Shown here: positions 42,865-53,554 of the stretch, piece after piece
Layout: every line of letters starts with the position of its first letter
How positions within the stretch are numbered: position 1 is the first letter of the stretch
The notes under the pieces: model-generated
Seen by the model: only the letters and a program-made list of their open reading frames with translations
What the model was told of the DNA's origin: nothing
Database searches by the model: none
Assembly (NCBI GenBank): GCA_963971575.1
Contig: OZ020622.1
Location: 29,480,301 to 29,544,300, forward strand
Reading direction: 5' to 3'
Length of the DNA: 64,000 bases
Source: Liopterus haemorrhoidalis
Lineage: Eukaryota; Arthropoda; Insecta; Coleoptera; Dytiscidae
Position numbers and translations under genes: made by a program

Positions 42865-43336
42865 TTGGATAGTTGGGAAAAGAAGATATTGTGTCGATAG
42901 TAACCACAATCATTTCATAAAGGCCTATATTTCGTTAGCCATTCGCTAACTTTATTCAAGGTCTACAAACAAACATTAAATTCAGTTAGTTATGTATACA
43001 TAACCCTAGTTAATATGCTACTTACTGAAATACTTAAGTGAGACACATGGATGTAGAATAACTAAATGTTATGTAAAACGGAACCAAACTCAAATAAAGA
43101 AACTTCATAGATGAAAACTTTAGAAATTAAACATGTTTAATAACTTGTGATATTTAATGAAACTAAGTCACATTTTAGCAGACGCCATTTTGTTAGTTTA
43201 CTAGGTGGCGGAAGTATGAAGTCAAATCAAGCGTATAGGATAAGCATTTGACTATTTTACGGAAATTAATAACGGCGCAGACGCAGAAAGTTTTAATGTA
43301 AATTTTGAAAATGAAAAGGGGAACGAGCGGGAAACT
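42865..43336 (-). mobile_element. PLE-F 3' tail fragment
   Basis: This minus-strand non-coding tail is recognised by the second-type hairpin motif at 42925-42962 and by a start layout parallel to PLE-B (GGAAAAGAAG near the end, then a hairpin about 60 bp in). I find no coding part. The right end abuts another TA tract (43339-43358). Confidence 0.5.
42925..42962 (-). other. PLE hairpin motif, second type (PLE-F)
   Basis: On the minus strand this reads CCTTGAATAAA, stem GTTAGC/GCTAAC (plus 42945-42950 and 42934-42939) with a 5-nt loop, then GAAATATAGG. The stem is unlike PLE-B and PLE-E but fully paired. Confidence 0.5.
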
Positions 43337-43338
43337 CT

Positions 43339-43358
43339 ATATATATATATATATATAT
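43339..43358. repeat. (TA)n microsatellite
   Basis: A short TA tract lies between the PLE-F fragment and the hAT C-terminal remnant. Confidence 0.9.
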
Positions 43359-43365
43359 CGGGCTT

Positions 43366-43527
43366 TTTTATCAGCAAAATCCGTTATAAGAGATGTTAAA
43401 TTTAAATTTTCTGCTGCATGATGTTCTATTGCCAAAAGAGCGAGATTACTTAATCTATCTTGATTCATACTGTTTCTAAGAAATGATTTAATTATCTTTA
43501 ATTTGCTGAAGGATTTTTCTGCTGTAG
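43366..43527 (-). pseudogene. hAT transposase C-terminal dimerisation domain
   Basis: The minus-strand reading gives TTAEKSFSKLKIIKSFLR, then RLSNLALLAIEHH, matching the conserved hAT C-terminal dimerisation motif. It is separated from the rest of the gene by the Gypsy insertion starting at 43528. A stretch of the transposase that normally precedes this domain is missing. Confidence 0.75.
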
Positions 43528-43830
43528 TGTAATGTATTCGTAATTGTAATGTATAAATGGAGATTATGCGTAATACGCTATACCTTTGCTAATATTTAGC
43601 TGAGTTATAATATTGCGTATATTAATTGTTTACATATTGCAATAACATATATTAATTATATTTTGGAATTAAGACATTAGTAATAAGTAATAAGTAATAG
43701 GCAATGAGTAGTAAGTAGTAAGTAAGATAGCGTTGATGTTTGATGTAACAAAGACTTAGTGTAAAATAAAGACGTAGTAAAAAGCCAATCGATTATTATT
43801 TATAATGACCTAAAAAGACAGTTCATTACA
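43528..43830 (+). repeat. Gypsy-2 5' LTR
   Basis: 303 bp, beginning TGT and ending ACA, immediately followed by a primer site. It contains a polyadenylation-like AATAAA near 43767. No second LTR is present in the window. Confidence 0.75.
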
Positions 43831-43846
43831 TGGCGATCCTGCCAGT
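43831..43846 (+). other. Gypsy-2 primer-binding site
   Basis: TGGCGATCCTGCCAG starts at the base after the LTR, the usual position and TGG start for a tRNA primer site in Ty3/Gypsy elements. I did not assign the tRNA. Confidence 0.7.
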
Positions 43847-43920
43847 TCGCATCAGAAGATGATAAGAACTAGGGAAAAAAAAGTTAAGTTCAACAAGAAA
43901 ATAAGAAGAAAAATATATAT

Positions 43921-44081
43921 AAGATTAATAAATAAAACACTCGGTAAGTTTCACAAATATAAATCTTCTTATTGTGTGAGAAACTGAGTGAAATAATAAA
44001 AACAAGTTCTTATTAAAAATAGTATGGTCCTTTAAAGTTTATTTTTTGTGAAACTTACCGAGTGTTTTATTTATTAATCTT
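43921..44081. repeat. perfect 35-bp inverted repeat around an 83-bp duplicated segment
   Basis: Arms at 43921-43955 and 44047-44081 are exact reverse complements. The loop contains 43965-44047, which is identical to 44373-44455 downstream. Upstream of both copies lies a shared phrase ending ATAAGAAG (43892-43908 and 44320-44336). The layout suggests template switching during reverse transcription. Confidence 0.9.
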
Positions 44082-44151
44082 ATTTTAAATATGTTTCACC
44101 GAGAATACACGGACTCCTCTGTCAATTATAAAAATATATATATTTGTAAAA

Positions 44152-44424
44152 ATGGGTTCAACAGAATCAAAAGAAAACATTATCATCGCACAGGCAGGCA
44201 ATAGTGGTGGTGTGAGTGCTAGTGAACTTAACGTGCCAGATATCCTGGGTTTGGTTGCATTTGGTGCTGGTGTCATTGGACCCTTAATTCTAATTGGGTT
44301 TAAGCTAAATCAATTTTTAAACAAGAAAATAAGAAGAGAGATTTCCAGAACTCCTGGCTTCTGGAAATCTCTCTTCTTATTGTGTGAGAAACTGAGTGAA
44401 ATAATAAAAACAAGTTCTTATTAA
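44152..44424 (+). CDS. small protein with myristoylation motif and membrane segment (Gypsy-2)
   Basis: A 90-residue frame. It begins MGSTESKEN, fitting the N-myristoylation consensus (Gly2, Ser6). A short polar region is followed by one hydrophobic segment at about residues 31-50 (LGLVAFGAGVIGPLILIGF) and then a basic stretch. It lies between the primer site and gag, where a leader is expected. It is not gag, and I do not recognise its function. The C-terminal 30 residues are encoded by a hairpin with perfect 22-bp arms and by the 83-bp duplication, so the native C-terminus may differ. The intact frame beside a broken gag suggests either chance or recent function. Confidence 0.5.
   Translation: MGSTESKENIIIAQAGNSGGVSASELNVPDILGLVAFGAGVIGPLILIGFKLNQFLNKKIRREISRTPGFWKSLFLLCEKLSEIIKTSSY
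44329..44380. repeat. hairpin with perfect 22-bp arms
   Basis: Arms are 44329-44350 and 44359-44380 with an 8-base loop. The hairpin lies inside the small ORF and just before the second copy of the 83-bp repeat. The first copy of that repeat also sits in an inverted repeat. Confidence 0.92.
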
Positions 44425-44465
44425 AAATAGTATGGTCCTTTAAAGTTTATTTTTTTATTGGAAAT

Positions 44466-45630
44466 GTCAAATTTATTAAACACTAAAAGAGTTAAAAGTA
44501 TTTTATAGAAATTTAAAGAAAGATAATAATGAAGTAGATTAGATTTGAGGATAATAATAAAAAATTGTTAATGTTAGATAGAATTAATAATGAATTTAGT
44601 GAGGTAAGACAAAAAGTTAGGGTAAACGAAGTAGGTGAGAAAGATGTCAAATTAATTCGAGAATATGTGTTCGCTATAGAAAATTTGGTTAAATAAATTA
44701 GAAATACGTTAGAAGATAGATTAGAAAGGGTTCGAACGGTAGAAAATAATATTGATAATTTAGGTAGTAAACTAAAATTAGAAATGGATAAATTTGATAT
44801 AAGAACAGCTTATTCCTTGCTTCCAATGATGGACAAGACTGAAGATTCTGTTAAGCAATTGATAGATGCTATTGAATTATATGATAGTCTACTTGATAAT
44901 GCCGGGAAAAAAACTATTAACTAAGTATGTTGTGAAAACAAAGTTAACGCAGACTGCAAAATTGCGCTAAAAATCAGATTATGCGTCAAATACTGATTTA
45001 ATAATAGATATGAAACACCATTTAGTAACTAGAAAATCAGCTGCAGCTTTGTCTTCAGAACTACATAATGCCAAACGATATAACAGGTCAGTGGAACAAT
45101 TTGGTAAGTCAATTGAAGAACTGATGGTTAATATGACAATTTCACAGGCTGACGGATATGACGAAGCTGTTAAATATTTATCGGAGACAAATGAAAAAAT
45201 TGCAATAAGTTCGTTCAGCAATGGTTTAAAAGATAACGACTTAAAAATAATCGTAAAAGCACGAGATTTCAGTTCTCTTAAGGATGCCATAAGACCAGGC
45301 CCAAGATGAGAAAAATTCAAACAGGTCCAACTCTCAGGTTTTTTACAGTAATAGTAAATTTAGGGGAAATTATGTTACTCCCTACAGAAATAATGCAAGT
45401 AGAAAGCAATGCATAAACAAATTAATTATAATAATCAACAAACTACCAGAAGTGCTAATAATAGATTTCAAAATTCGATTATCGTTTTCGGTCTAATTTT
45501 AACAGAAATAATCGGGGTAGGCATAATATAAATCAGCCAAGAACGTACACATTTAGCGGAACTGGCGAATTTCCCAATTCAAGAGAACCCCCGGAAAATC
45601 AACGTTTTTTTCGAGCATCAGAATGAATGC
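44466..45630 (+). pseudogene. Gypsy-2 gag, degenerate
   Basis: Pieces in several frames give a Gypsy gag: AYSLLPMMDKTEDSVKQLID (near 44805-44875), then 45010-45309 with LVTRKSAAALSSELHNAKR, FGKSIEELMVNMTISQADG, INEKIAI-like ETNEKIAISSFSNGL and ARDFSSLKDAIR. An Arg/Asn-rich tail ends in RTYTFSGTGEF before a stop near 45625. The FGKSIEEL and FSSLKDAI words are typical of insect Gypsy Gag proteins related to 17.6 and 297. Several frameshifts and stops make it non-functional. Confidence 0.75.
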
Positions 45631-45689
45631 AATAGAATGATAGTTTTGAATATGAAAGGGTTCAATTTTTTTTTAAACTTTCAGATTCG

Positions 45690-46363
45690 GATTTTATTTC
45701 ACTATTTTTTGACAAAATTACTTAAATTAGTTTTTACTGTCTATAAGTTACTGCTTCATCTAATGCTATATTCTTTTTTTGTAATATTTTTGACGCATAA
45801 TTAATTTCGGATAATAAATGATGTAACAAAGTACATACGCAGACAAATTCAAACGAAGTGATTTCTTTTTTAATCCTAAATGCTTCTGATTGTTCAGATT
45901 TTTTGTCACTTTTTAATGAAATTTCTGTCAATGCTTTAATGACATCAAAAAATCTTAATTTTATTGCTCTTATTGAATTTATCCTTGATGACCATCTAGT
46001 AGGATTTATTTTTTTTAAAGTTATTATTGACTCAGCAGTAAATTGTGCTAAAAGATCCTATCTATTAATACTTAAACCGAAAAAATTATAGACATCTTAA
46101 AATTACAAAAAAATTATCAATGTCTCTGCAACCAGAAACTGCGTCATTTATAACTAAGTTTAAATTATGAGTAGCACAGTGTACATATGCTGCCAGTGGC
46201 TGTATTGTTTTTATTTTAGTTTGAACATTACACTAGCCCCATCGTAACCTTGTCCACGATATTTTTTAATATATGTACTTAAATGTTCCAATGTGGATAA
46301 TATTTGACTACTCATTTTAGTGGTACTGTGATCTTTTGTACTAAAGAAACCTATAAAAGATTC
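45690..46363 (-). pseudogene. hAT transposase (DUF4371-type) middle part
   Basis: Reading down from 46363: ESFIGFF, then YRGQGYDGASVMFK (46211-46411 frame), then AYVHCATHNLNLVINDAVSG near 46180-46120, and FVCVCTLLHHLLSEINYASK at 45734-45931. These are hallmarks of hAT transposases related to zinc-finger MYM-type-1-like proteins. Frame changes and stops separate the pieces. The Copia insertion at 46364 splits it from the upstream part at 57275-57590. Confidence 0.8.
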
Positions 46364-46664
46364 TGTTAGGATTTGCACAGGGTGGTTTCGCGTAAGCACA
46401 ATATAACACAAGTTGAGTAAACTTATTTATTGTAAACTGATATTAAGAATAACTACATATGACACACACTCACGTTGGACCACACACAACGGTTTAATAC
46501 TAAATATACTAAATGTTATGTGTGTTAAATCACTACAAAAATATAATCGCTTATTGTCTGCGGTCCAGACGCTAATTCAGCATTTTGTGTGATACAGGCA
46601 TCGCTCTTAAACGCATGATATCTAAACATGTAAACCCAAACGCAACTGATTTAAATATCTAACA
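46364..46664 (-). repeat. Copia 3' LTR
   Basis: 301 bp, TGTTAGG...AACA. The sequence just outside the inner edge, GAGGGGAAG on the minus strand (46673-46665), is the expected polypurine tract. Confidence 0.9.
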
Positions 46665-46702
46665 CTTCCCCTCGATGCGTGTACCACTTGAACAATAACA
46701 TA

Positions 46703-47020
46703 TTATTCAATGTTGAAAAATATCGAATTCATACAGCGCGTATGGTTGGATTTTGGAAGTCCTTTCGTTAAGAAATCCGCGACCATATCTTCACTCAGCA
46801 TGTATTTGGGTTCGATCAGCTTACTAATCACGGCTTGTCGAATGAAATGACATCGCACGTCGATGTGTTTACTTTTTCCGTGAATGGTGGGATTTTCAGC
46901 TAGACTTAGGGCTCCACGGTTGTCGTTGTAAAGTGTTGTTGGTTCCTTTACTTTTGCCCCGAGCTCTTGTAAAAGAGTGCGTAAATATAACGCTTCCTTG
47001 GTTGCTTCGCTCAATCCCAT
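46703..47020 (-). pseudogene. Copia RNase H
   Basis: The 105-codon frame contains EALYLRTLLQELG, YNDNRGALSLAENP, KSKHIDVRCHFIRQ and ADFLTKGLP, the classic Copia RNase H ending. Upstream, the TEAEYM segment is preceded by an in-frame TAA near 47037, which separates it from the RT. Confidence 0.85.
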
Positions 47021-47266
47021 ATATTCCGCTTCAGTTTAGGATAGAGCGACTGTCCTCTGTTTTCTGGATTCCCACGACAATGGACCGTTGTTTAACGTAA
47101 AAACGAAACCAGTGTATGAACGTCTGTCGACAGGACAATTTCCCCAATCGGCGCCCACATAGACTTCCAATGTCTTTGAGTTAGGTCCATATGACAGACC
47201 TTATTCTGTCGTTCCTTTCAAATAGCGCAGCACTCTCTTTGCCGCTATCCAGTGGGAATGTTCGAA

Positions 47267-48132
47267 TCAATTATTAAATTGGCTCAAATAACTTACAGCG
47301 AAACTGATGTCGGGTCTCGTAGTAGTGGCCAGGTAGGACAATGCCCCAATTAGCTCGCGATACGGCAGCTTTGTATCTTCATCCGTTGGTTTCTCTTCGG
47401 GAAGTAGATTAGGACGAGGTAGTATCGGTGTACTTACGGGTTTACAGTCTGACATCCCGAAACGTCCTAGGATACCAATTATATAACCCTTCTGGATCAG
47501 GATTATCTTCCCCTCCTTCCTTAGAATTTCTATTCCTAAGTAGCGGCTTGCCTCTCCAAGGTCTTTGACTTCTAAACTACGTCTTAGGTGTGACACTAAA
47601 TTTTCAACAGACTTACGTTTCTTGGTCACGACCAAAATGTCGTCGACGTAGACGGCAATGAGTATGGTGTCTTCTCCTCTGTTAATAAGGTAGATGCATG
47701 GGTCGGACTTGGTTGGTACAGCTCCGTACTTTCGAAGAATGTCGTCTAACTTTGTATGCCAATTTCTTCCAGCTTGCTTTAAGCCGTATAATGATTTTTT
47801 CAGTCTGCATACTTTATGACCTTTATGTAGTTCTTGAAGCATCTTCTCACACTTCTTGATAAATTTGTCATCACGCTCTCCGCTCTCGATGATTCTTTTC
47901 AAAGTTTCTGGAAGCAATTTCGGGAGCTCCATGTGAACCTCTTCTTCCAACTCTCCGTTTAAGTAGGCAGTGTGACGTCGAGCTGATAAATTTTCATATT
48001 TTCTTGAGCAGCAAGGCTTATTAAGCTTCTGATGGAACTTGTCCGGGCAACAGGAGCGAACGTCTGGTTAAAATGGATTCCTGGCTGCTGTGCAAAACCT
48101 TGTGCAACAAGACGCGCCTTCCTCCTTTCTAG
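47267..48132 (-). pseudogene. Copia RT, downstream part
   Basis: The 227-codon frame (47267-47950) includes CRLKKSLYGLKQAGRNWH, the catalytic VYVDDILV, DLGEASRYLGIEI and the LIGALSYLATTTRPDISFAV block. Upstream of 47950, coding for the RT fingers ([15 protein letters not shown]) continues to the non-LTR insertion site but contains stops near 47960. It joins to 54257-54430 if the insertion is removed. Confidence 0.85.
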
Positions 48133-48437
48133 TTAGTTGAAATTTTTGGCGCACAGCAACAAAGGCTATTTGCGCCTAACGCAACCCATCTAAATGACTA
48201 GCTATATATTAAAAACAAAAATTTGGACAATAAATAAATAAATAAATAAATAAAATCATTGAAAATACACATACTCAATAAAAGAAATCTTGCACTGACA
48301 AACACAGGTAAATAATATAAAAAGTCTGTTCGAAAATTTGAACAGACTCAGGGTGATGGTAAGAGGCTGTAAAGGGGCCAATTACCATCGAATATCACAG
48401 TTAATAAATAGAAACACATTAAAATAAGGTGCAAGAT

Positions 48438-51400
48438 TTCACACATAAAACAGTAAGTTCGATTATCTCAGGAAGAGTATCAGCCTGTCCATGAGTACCC
48501 TGTCGTCACCTAACGCAACTGACAGGTCATAGCACAGGCCTAACCTCTCCCTGACATCCTCGAACTGTACACACTCAGTTAAAAAGTGTAACACAGACAA
48601 ATCTGTGTTACACGTCTCACAGACAGGGGACTCTTCACCTCGAAGGAGGTGTCCATGGGTCCACCAACAGTGACCTATACGAAGGCGTGTGATGGCAGTT
48701 TCCTCCCTGCGGTTAATCCTGCAGGAAGAACCCCATGGTTTAACGTCTCCCTTTATCTGTCGTAACTTAACGTTCTGTGTGCGGCTCCACTCATGTTGCC
48801 ACATGTCTAAAACCAGATGTGTCAGATGACTCTTTGCGTCATCTGGAAAAACGAAACTCACATCAATCATAGGTCTGTGAGAGGCGGCTTTTGCAGCTGC
48901 ATCTGCCGCTTCGTTGCCTTTAATACCAACATGTCCCGGTATCCAAAACAGCTCTACCCTCACATTCTGAGCATTCAGATTGTGGAGTAGCAACCGGATC
49001 TTTAGTACAAGAGGATGCACTGGATCTGGATCTTGGATACTGTTCAGAGCGCTCAGCGAGTCCGTCAAGATAACACTTGACCCACTTTGCTCTGACGAAA
49101 CAAAACACAGGGCCTTGAAAATAGCGTACAGCTCAGCAGTGTACACACTCGTTATGGAGTGCAGACGGTACTGAAACTGTTGGCGTGGATTCAAAACAAC
49201 GAACGCACACCCAACCCTGGTTCCGGATTTTGATCCGTCAGTAAAAATGACAGTATCCTCGAACCTAGGGACCAGTGTTCTTTGTAACTCATGTTGGTAT
49301 TCGATAGGCAACGTAGTATCTTTATCAAACCTAGTTAATGTGAGGTTCACAAGTGGACGCGGTAGCGTCCATGGTGGAACAGCACACAAAACGAAACTTG
49401 CCATTTCGGGCATATTAAAATCAATATCGCCCAAAATGTCGAAAGTCCTCAAACCAAAGGGCCTATTGGCTCTTGGTTTTCTGTCATAAATCTCTGTATG
49501 CCTATTTTGTAGAATAGGGTCATACGCGGGATGATCTGGCTTGGCACTGAGTGCAGCCATATACCGCAGGGATAGAATTTTACGACGATTGTACAGTGAC
49601 GGTTCACCTGCTTCACACAGCAGGCTTGGTATTGGGCTGGTGCGAAATGCACCAGTGGCCAATCTAACCCCAGTGTGATGTACAGTGTCAAGAATTCTTA
49701 TCTCTTGGTGTTTAGCTGACCCATAAGCTAGACATCCATAGTCCAGCTTAGAGCGCACTAGAGAGCGATATAAACGCAACATGACAGTGCGGTCTGCACC
49801 CCATGTCTTGTGACTGAGGACCCGCAACAAATTGAGCGACTTTTGGCATTTTTTCTTGACGGACAAAAAATGTGCCGCCAAGTTAGACGACTGTCAAAAA
49901 CGAGACCCAGAAATCTGGCAGTATCGGTAAATGGTAACTGTGCTCCATTTAGCGTGAGTGTAGGGTTGGGATGGACACCCCTTTTCCTACAAAAATGGAC
50001 ACACACAGTTTTGCTGGTCGAGAATTTGAAGCCATTTTCGGTTGCCCATGTATCGAGACGATTGATGGTCAGCTGGAGCTGACGTTCGATTGTACTAGTC
50101 TTTTGTCCGGCGACAAAGATACCAATGTCGTCGACAAAAATCGAACTCTGTACAGGTAATCGAATACATGAAGCTGCACCGTTAATGGCAATCAAAAATA
50201 ACGTAACGCTCAGTATGGAGCCCTGTGGGACCCCATTGTCCAGTGCGAACATTTGTGACAGGGTATTTCCGATCCGCACCCTGAAGCGCCGGTTCGACAT
50301 GAAGTCTTTTATAAAGAACATCAAGCGTCCCCGGAGACCCCAGGAATGCAGAGTACGGAGAATCCCATAAATCCATGCAGTGTCATAGGCTTTATCAATA
50401 TCGAAAAACACAGCTACCAGGTGTTTGTTTTCAACGAAAGCATTCCTGATAGCTGTCTCTAGTCTGATCAGATGATCTGCTGTTGAGCGGTGACGGCGAA
50501 AACCGCACTGTGTATTGGCCAGCAAGTCGTTTGATTCTAAAAACCAAATCAGACGCTTGCTGATCATTCGCTCCATGAGCTTGCAGAGACAACTGGTCAG
50601 TGATATAGGTCTATAGCTAGAAGGCAAGTGTTTATCTTTCCCGACTTTGGGGATAGGAATTATATGAGATTCCTTCCACTTGGTCGGGCACTTGCCCTCA
50701 GTCCATATCCTATTATAGACATTCAAAAGCCTAGACTTAGATGATTCCGGAAGATTTCGGATCATACGATAATGTATCGCATCTGGACCAGGAGAGCTAT
50801 CCTTACACTTTGACATCGCGCTATCTAGCTCTTCACGAGAGAAAAGCAGGTTGTATACCTCGTCATTCCTAGAAAAGAAATTTAGAGGTATAGATTCGAG
50901 GCCTGCTTTACGAGTTAAAAACTCGGGTGAATAATGTTCAGAGCTAGAATTGAACGCAAAATTAGATGCCAAAGTGTTGGCAATTTCGACCGCTGAGGTA
51001 ACTACGTTACCATTTACCGATAGACCAGCAATGGCTGTAGCTGTATTTAGACCGGATATTTTCCGGACTTTCTCCCAAACTTTGGCCACTGGAGTGGCAA
51101 CTGTAACGGTGGACACGTATTTGCGCCATGATTCGCGCTTGCTTTCTTTCACAATCCTCTTAGCACGAGCTTTCGCTCGTTGGAAAGCTATCATGTTTTC
51201 CTCTGTTGGACAACGACGGAATGTATTGAAGAGGTGTCTCCTTTCACGTAGCGCCAAGTCGCATTCCTCGTTCCACCAGGGAACGGGAACTCTACGGGGC
51301 TGAGTGGATGACAGCGGTATGCTGTCTTTAGCCGCGCTTGTGATGGAGTCCGTGAAATGATTCACCTCTTCGTCTACGGTCAAGCTCGGAATATCCTCAT

Positions 51401-52133
51401 GCGAGAATGATTCCGCAAACTTGGTCCAATCTGCTTTCCGAAGAACCCACTGTGGCCAGCGGGATTCGGTAACAGTATTAAACAGAGGCTTTAAGAGGAT
51501 TGGAAAGTGATCACTACCGCACAGGTCGTGATGCACATCCCATTTGAACAACGGAGCAATGGCTCCTGAAACAACGCTAAGATCTATAGCACTAAATGTA
51601 CCCGTTGCTGCACAAAAGTGCGTGGGTCTGCCGTCGTTCAGAAAGCTCAAATTCAATTCGTTCAACATATTTTCCAGGTGACGTCCCCGTCGATCGTTCC
51701 GCACCGATCCCCAACACACATTGTAGGCGTTAAAATCGCCTAGTAGTATGAAGGGTGGTGGGAGTTGATCGATGATGTTCACGACATCTCGGATGTCAGT
51801 TCGAACACCAGGGGGAAGTTAGATAGAACAAATCGTCACCTGGAGGGGAAGTGCAACACGAACTGCTACGACCTGCAACTCCGTGTCAATGTCTACAGGA
51901 TCGTGGTACAATGTGTCTCTAACGAGAATTGCCACGCCGTCACATGCTCTTAACCCCGTAAGGAAATCCGTGCGAAACACGGAGTATCCCCGAGGAGAGA
52001 ATGTGTCGGTTTCGTTGAAGTTTGTTTCCTGCAGACATACACACGAAGGCGCAAAATCTGACAATAAAAGTCGCAGTTCTTCGTAGCGCTGATATACACC
52101 GTTACAGTTCCACTGGATTAGTGGACCATTCAT
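48438..52133 (-). pseudogene. non-LTR ORF2, copy 2 (three lesions)
   Basis: Compared with copy 1, a TAA near 51819 replaces the Tyr of CSIYLPPG in the endonuclease. A 1-base deletion near 49873 shifts the frame just after the TWRAHF-equivalent position downstream of the RT. A TAA at 48463-48465 removes the last seven residues. Between these the frames are open and the motifs are retained: GVPQGSILS, FVDD, the RNase H TDGS and NEAAD. Confidence 0.9.
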
Positions 52134-53554
52134 TTCTGTTTAGGGGAGTTACCCCGCAACCTAATGATCTTTGGTTTACCCTTAGGTTGCGGGTCTACAG
52201 CCATTTTCTCGGCTACACTTTCATTTGGTAGTCCAGGTGTTTTGATGGACACACTGGACTCCTTTTTTGATTGTTTGGCTCTCACTGGTATCCAGTGAGA
52301 ACCAACGGATCCCTTATCAGTTTCCTTTTCAGGAGTAACTGATGAGGGTTTAGTAGAAGCGACCATTCTCTGGTCGCTTCTCGTTTGTGGAGAAGACTGT
52401 GGGGTCTTCTCCTTAGGTGGTTGGGAGAACTGGGGTTGAGTGCGTTCTCCTTTAGGGGAGGGGGATTTATTCAGACCCGATCCCCCAGGTTGTGGGGTCT
52501 GAATTTTGGTCTCTGGGACCAATACCACCTTTTCCTTCGCAGTATTTGTGGCAACTGTTACTGCTGCTGCAGTTGTCGGACGAGGCACTAACTCTGTCTG
52601 AGTTTGGACACTTGCAGTTCGCTTTGCAGCTACTTGCGCGAAAGATTTCGCGAAAGTAACCGGCGCGCTCTCTTTGTATTTCCTCTTGGCGTCGAAATAC
52701 GGTATCCTGTCCTGCGTTCTAATGACCTGTATTGCCTTCTCCTCCAAGTACGTTGGGCAGTGGCGTGAAGTAGAGGCATGCGCCCCTTTGCAGTTCACGC
52801 AGTGTGCCGCGTTTGGACAAGTTTCAACTTCATGTTGATCCTGTCCGCAGTTGGCACAGATGGTGTGCTTACCACAACGACTTGAGGTGTGCCCATAACG
52901 CTGACACTTGTAGCATCGCATCGGGTTGGGATAGTAGGGGCGAACGCTACAAACGTTATACCCCACCCTTACCGATGTTGGACACTTGGTACCAGCGAAG
53001 GACACCACCATGGAGATCGAAGGCTTGCCGTTACGAGGGTTGAGCTTCCTGCATTCAATGACACCTTGCGATGCCATTTCCTGCACGAACTCTTCCTCCG
53101 TAACATACGCCAGGTCACGATCCGTTACGACGCCTTTCGAACAATTCAGTGCCTTATGCGGCTGTACTGAAATGCCAAACTCAGAAAACTTCACTAATTT
53201 TTGCAGCGTTGACGACGCTTCAGTCTCTGCTTCTATTAGCAGTGTACCGTCCGACAACTTACGCACCGACTTTATACCAGTAGAGCACGTATTTCTCAAC
53301 GTTCGGGCAACGAAGAAAGGGGACATCTCCTTAAAAGACTTACCCTCTTCTTGTACCTTCACGACGAGAAATCGTGGTACTGGCGCACAATACTCAACAC
53401 TTCTTTTACCTTCTGCCTTCTTGGCAGCTGGCCTAACACATCCCTCGTCGGATGACTGAGCATCACGACGAGGTCTCTTGTTTGATTTTTTACGGAGTTT
53501 ACTCTCACTAGTGGCGGAATTTAAGAAATTTTTATCCCTCCGGGTAGTCGCCAT
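52130..53554 (-). CDS. non-LTR ORF1, copy 2
   Basis: The frame is intact, 474 residues, and differs from copy 1 by a handful of substitutions (for example KRSVEYCAPV for KRQVEYCAPV). All three zinc knuckles are kept. The stop overlaps the ORF2 start as ATGA. Confidence 0.88.
   Translation of the reverse strand: MATTRRDKNFLNSATSESKLRKKSNKRPRRDAQSSDEGCVRPAAKKAEGKRSVEYCAPVPRFLVVKVQEEGKSFKEMSPFFVARTLRNTCSTGIKSVRKLSDGTLLIEAETEASSTLQKLVKFSEFGISVQPHKALNCSKGVVTDRDLAYVTEEEFVQEMASQGVIECRKLNPRNGKPSISMVVSFAGTKCPTSVRVGYNVCSVRPYYPNPMRCYKCQRYGHTSSRCGKHTICANCGQDQHEVETCPNAAHCVNCKGAHASTSRHCPTYLEEKAIQVIRTQDRIPYFDAKRKYKESAPVTFAKSFAQVAAKRTASVQTQTELVPRPTTAAAVTVATNTAKEKVVLVPETKIQTPQPGGSGLNKSPSPKGERTQPQFSQPPKEKTPQSSPQTRSDQRMVASTKPSSVTPEKETDKGSVGSHWIPVRAKQSKKESSVSIKTPGLPNESVAEKMAVDPQPKGKPKIIRLRGNSPKQK

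Larger units (their letters stand above)
43528..45660 (+). mobile_element. Ty3/Gypsy element, 5' part only (Gypsy-2)
   Basis: This plus-strand LTR retrotransposon is inserted in the hAT remnant. It has an LTR (43528-43830, TGTAATG...TTACA), a primer-binding site, a leader with strong inverted repeats, a small ORF (44152-44424) and a degenerate gag (about 44466-45630). Then hAT coding sequence resumes. Pol and the 3' LTR are absent, so the insertion has since been deleted at its 3' side. The right border is uncertain by about 40 bp. Confidence 0.75.
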
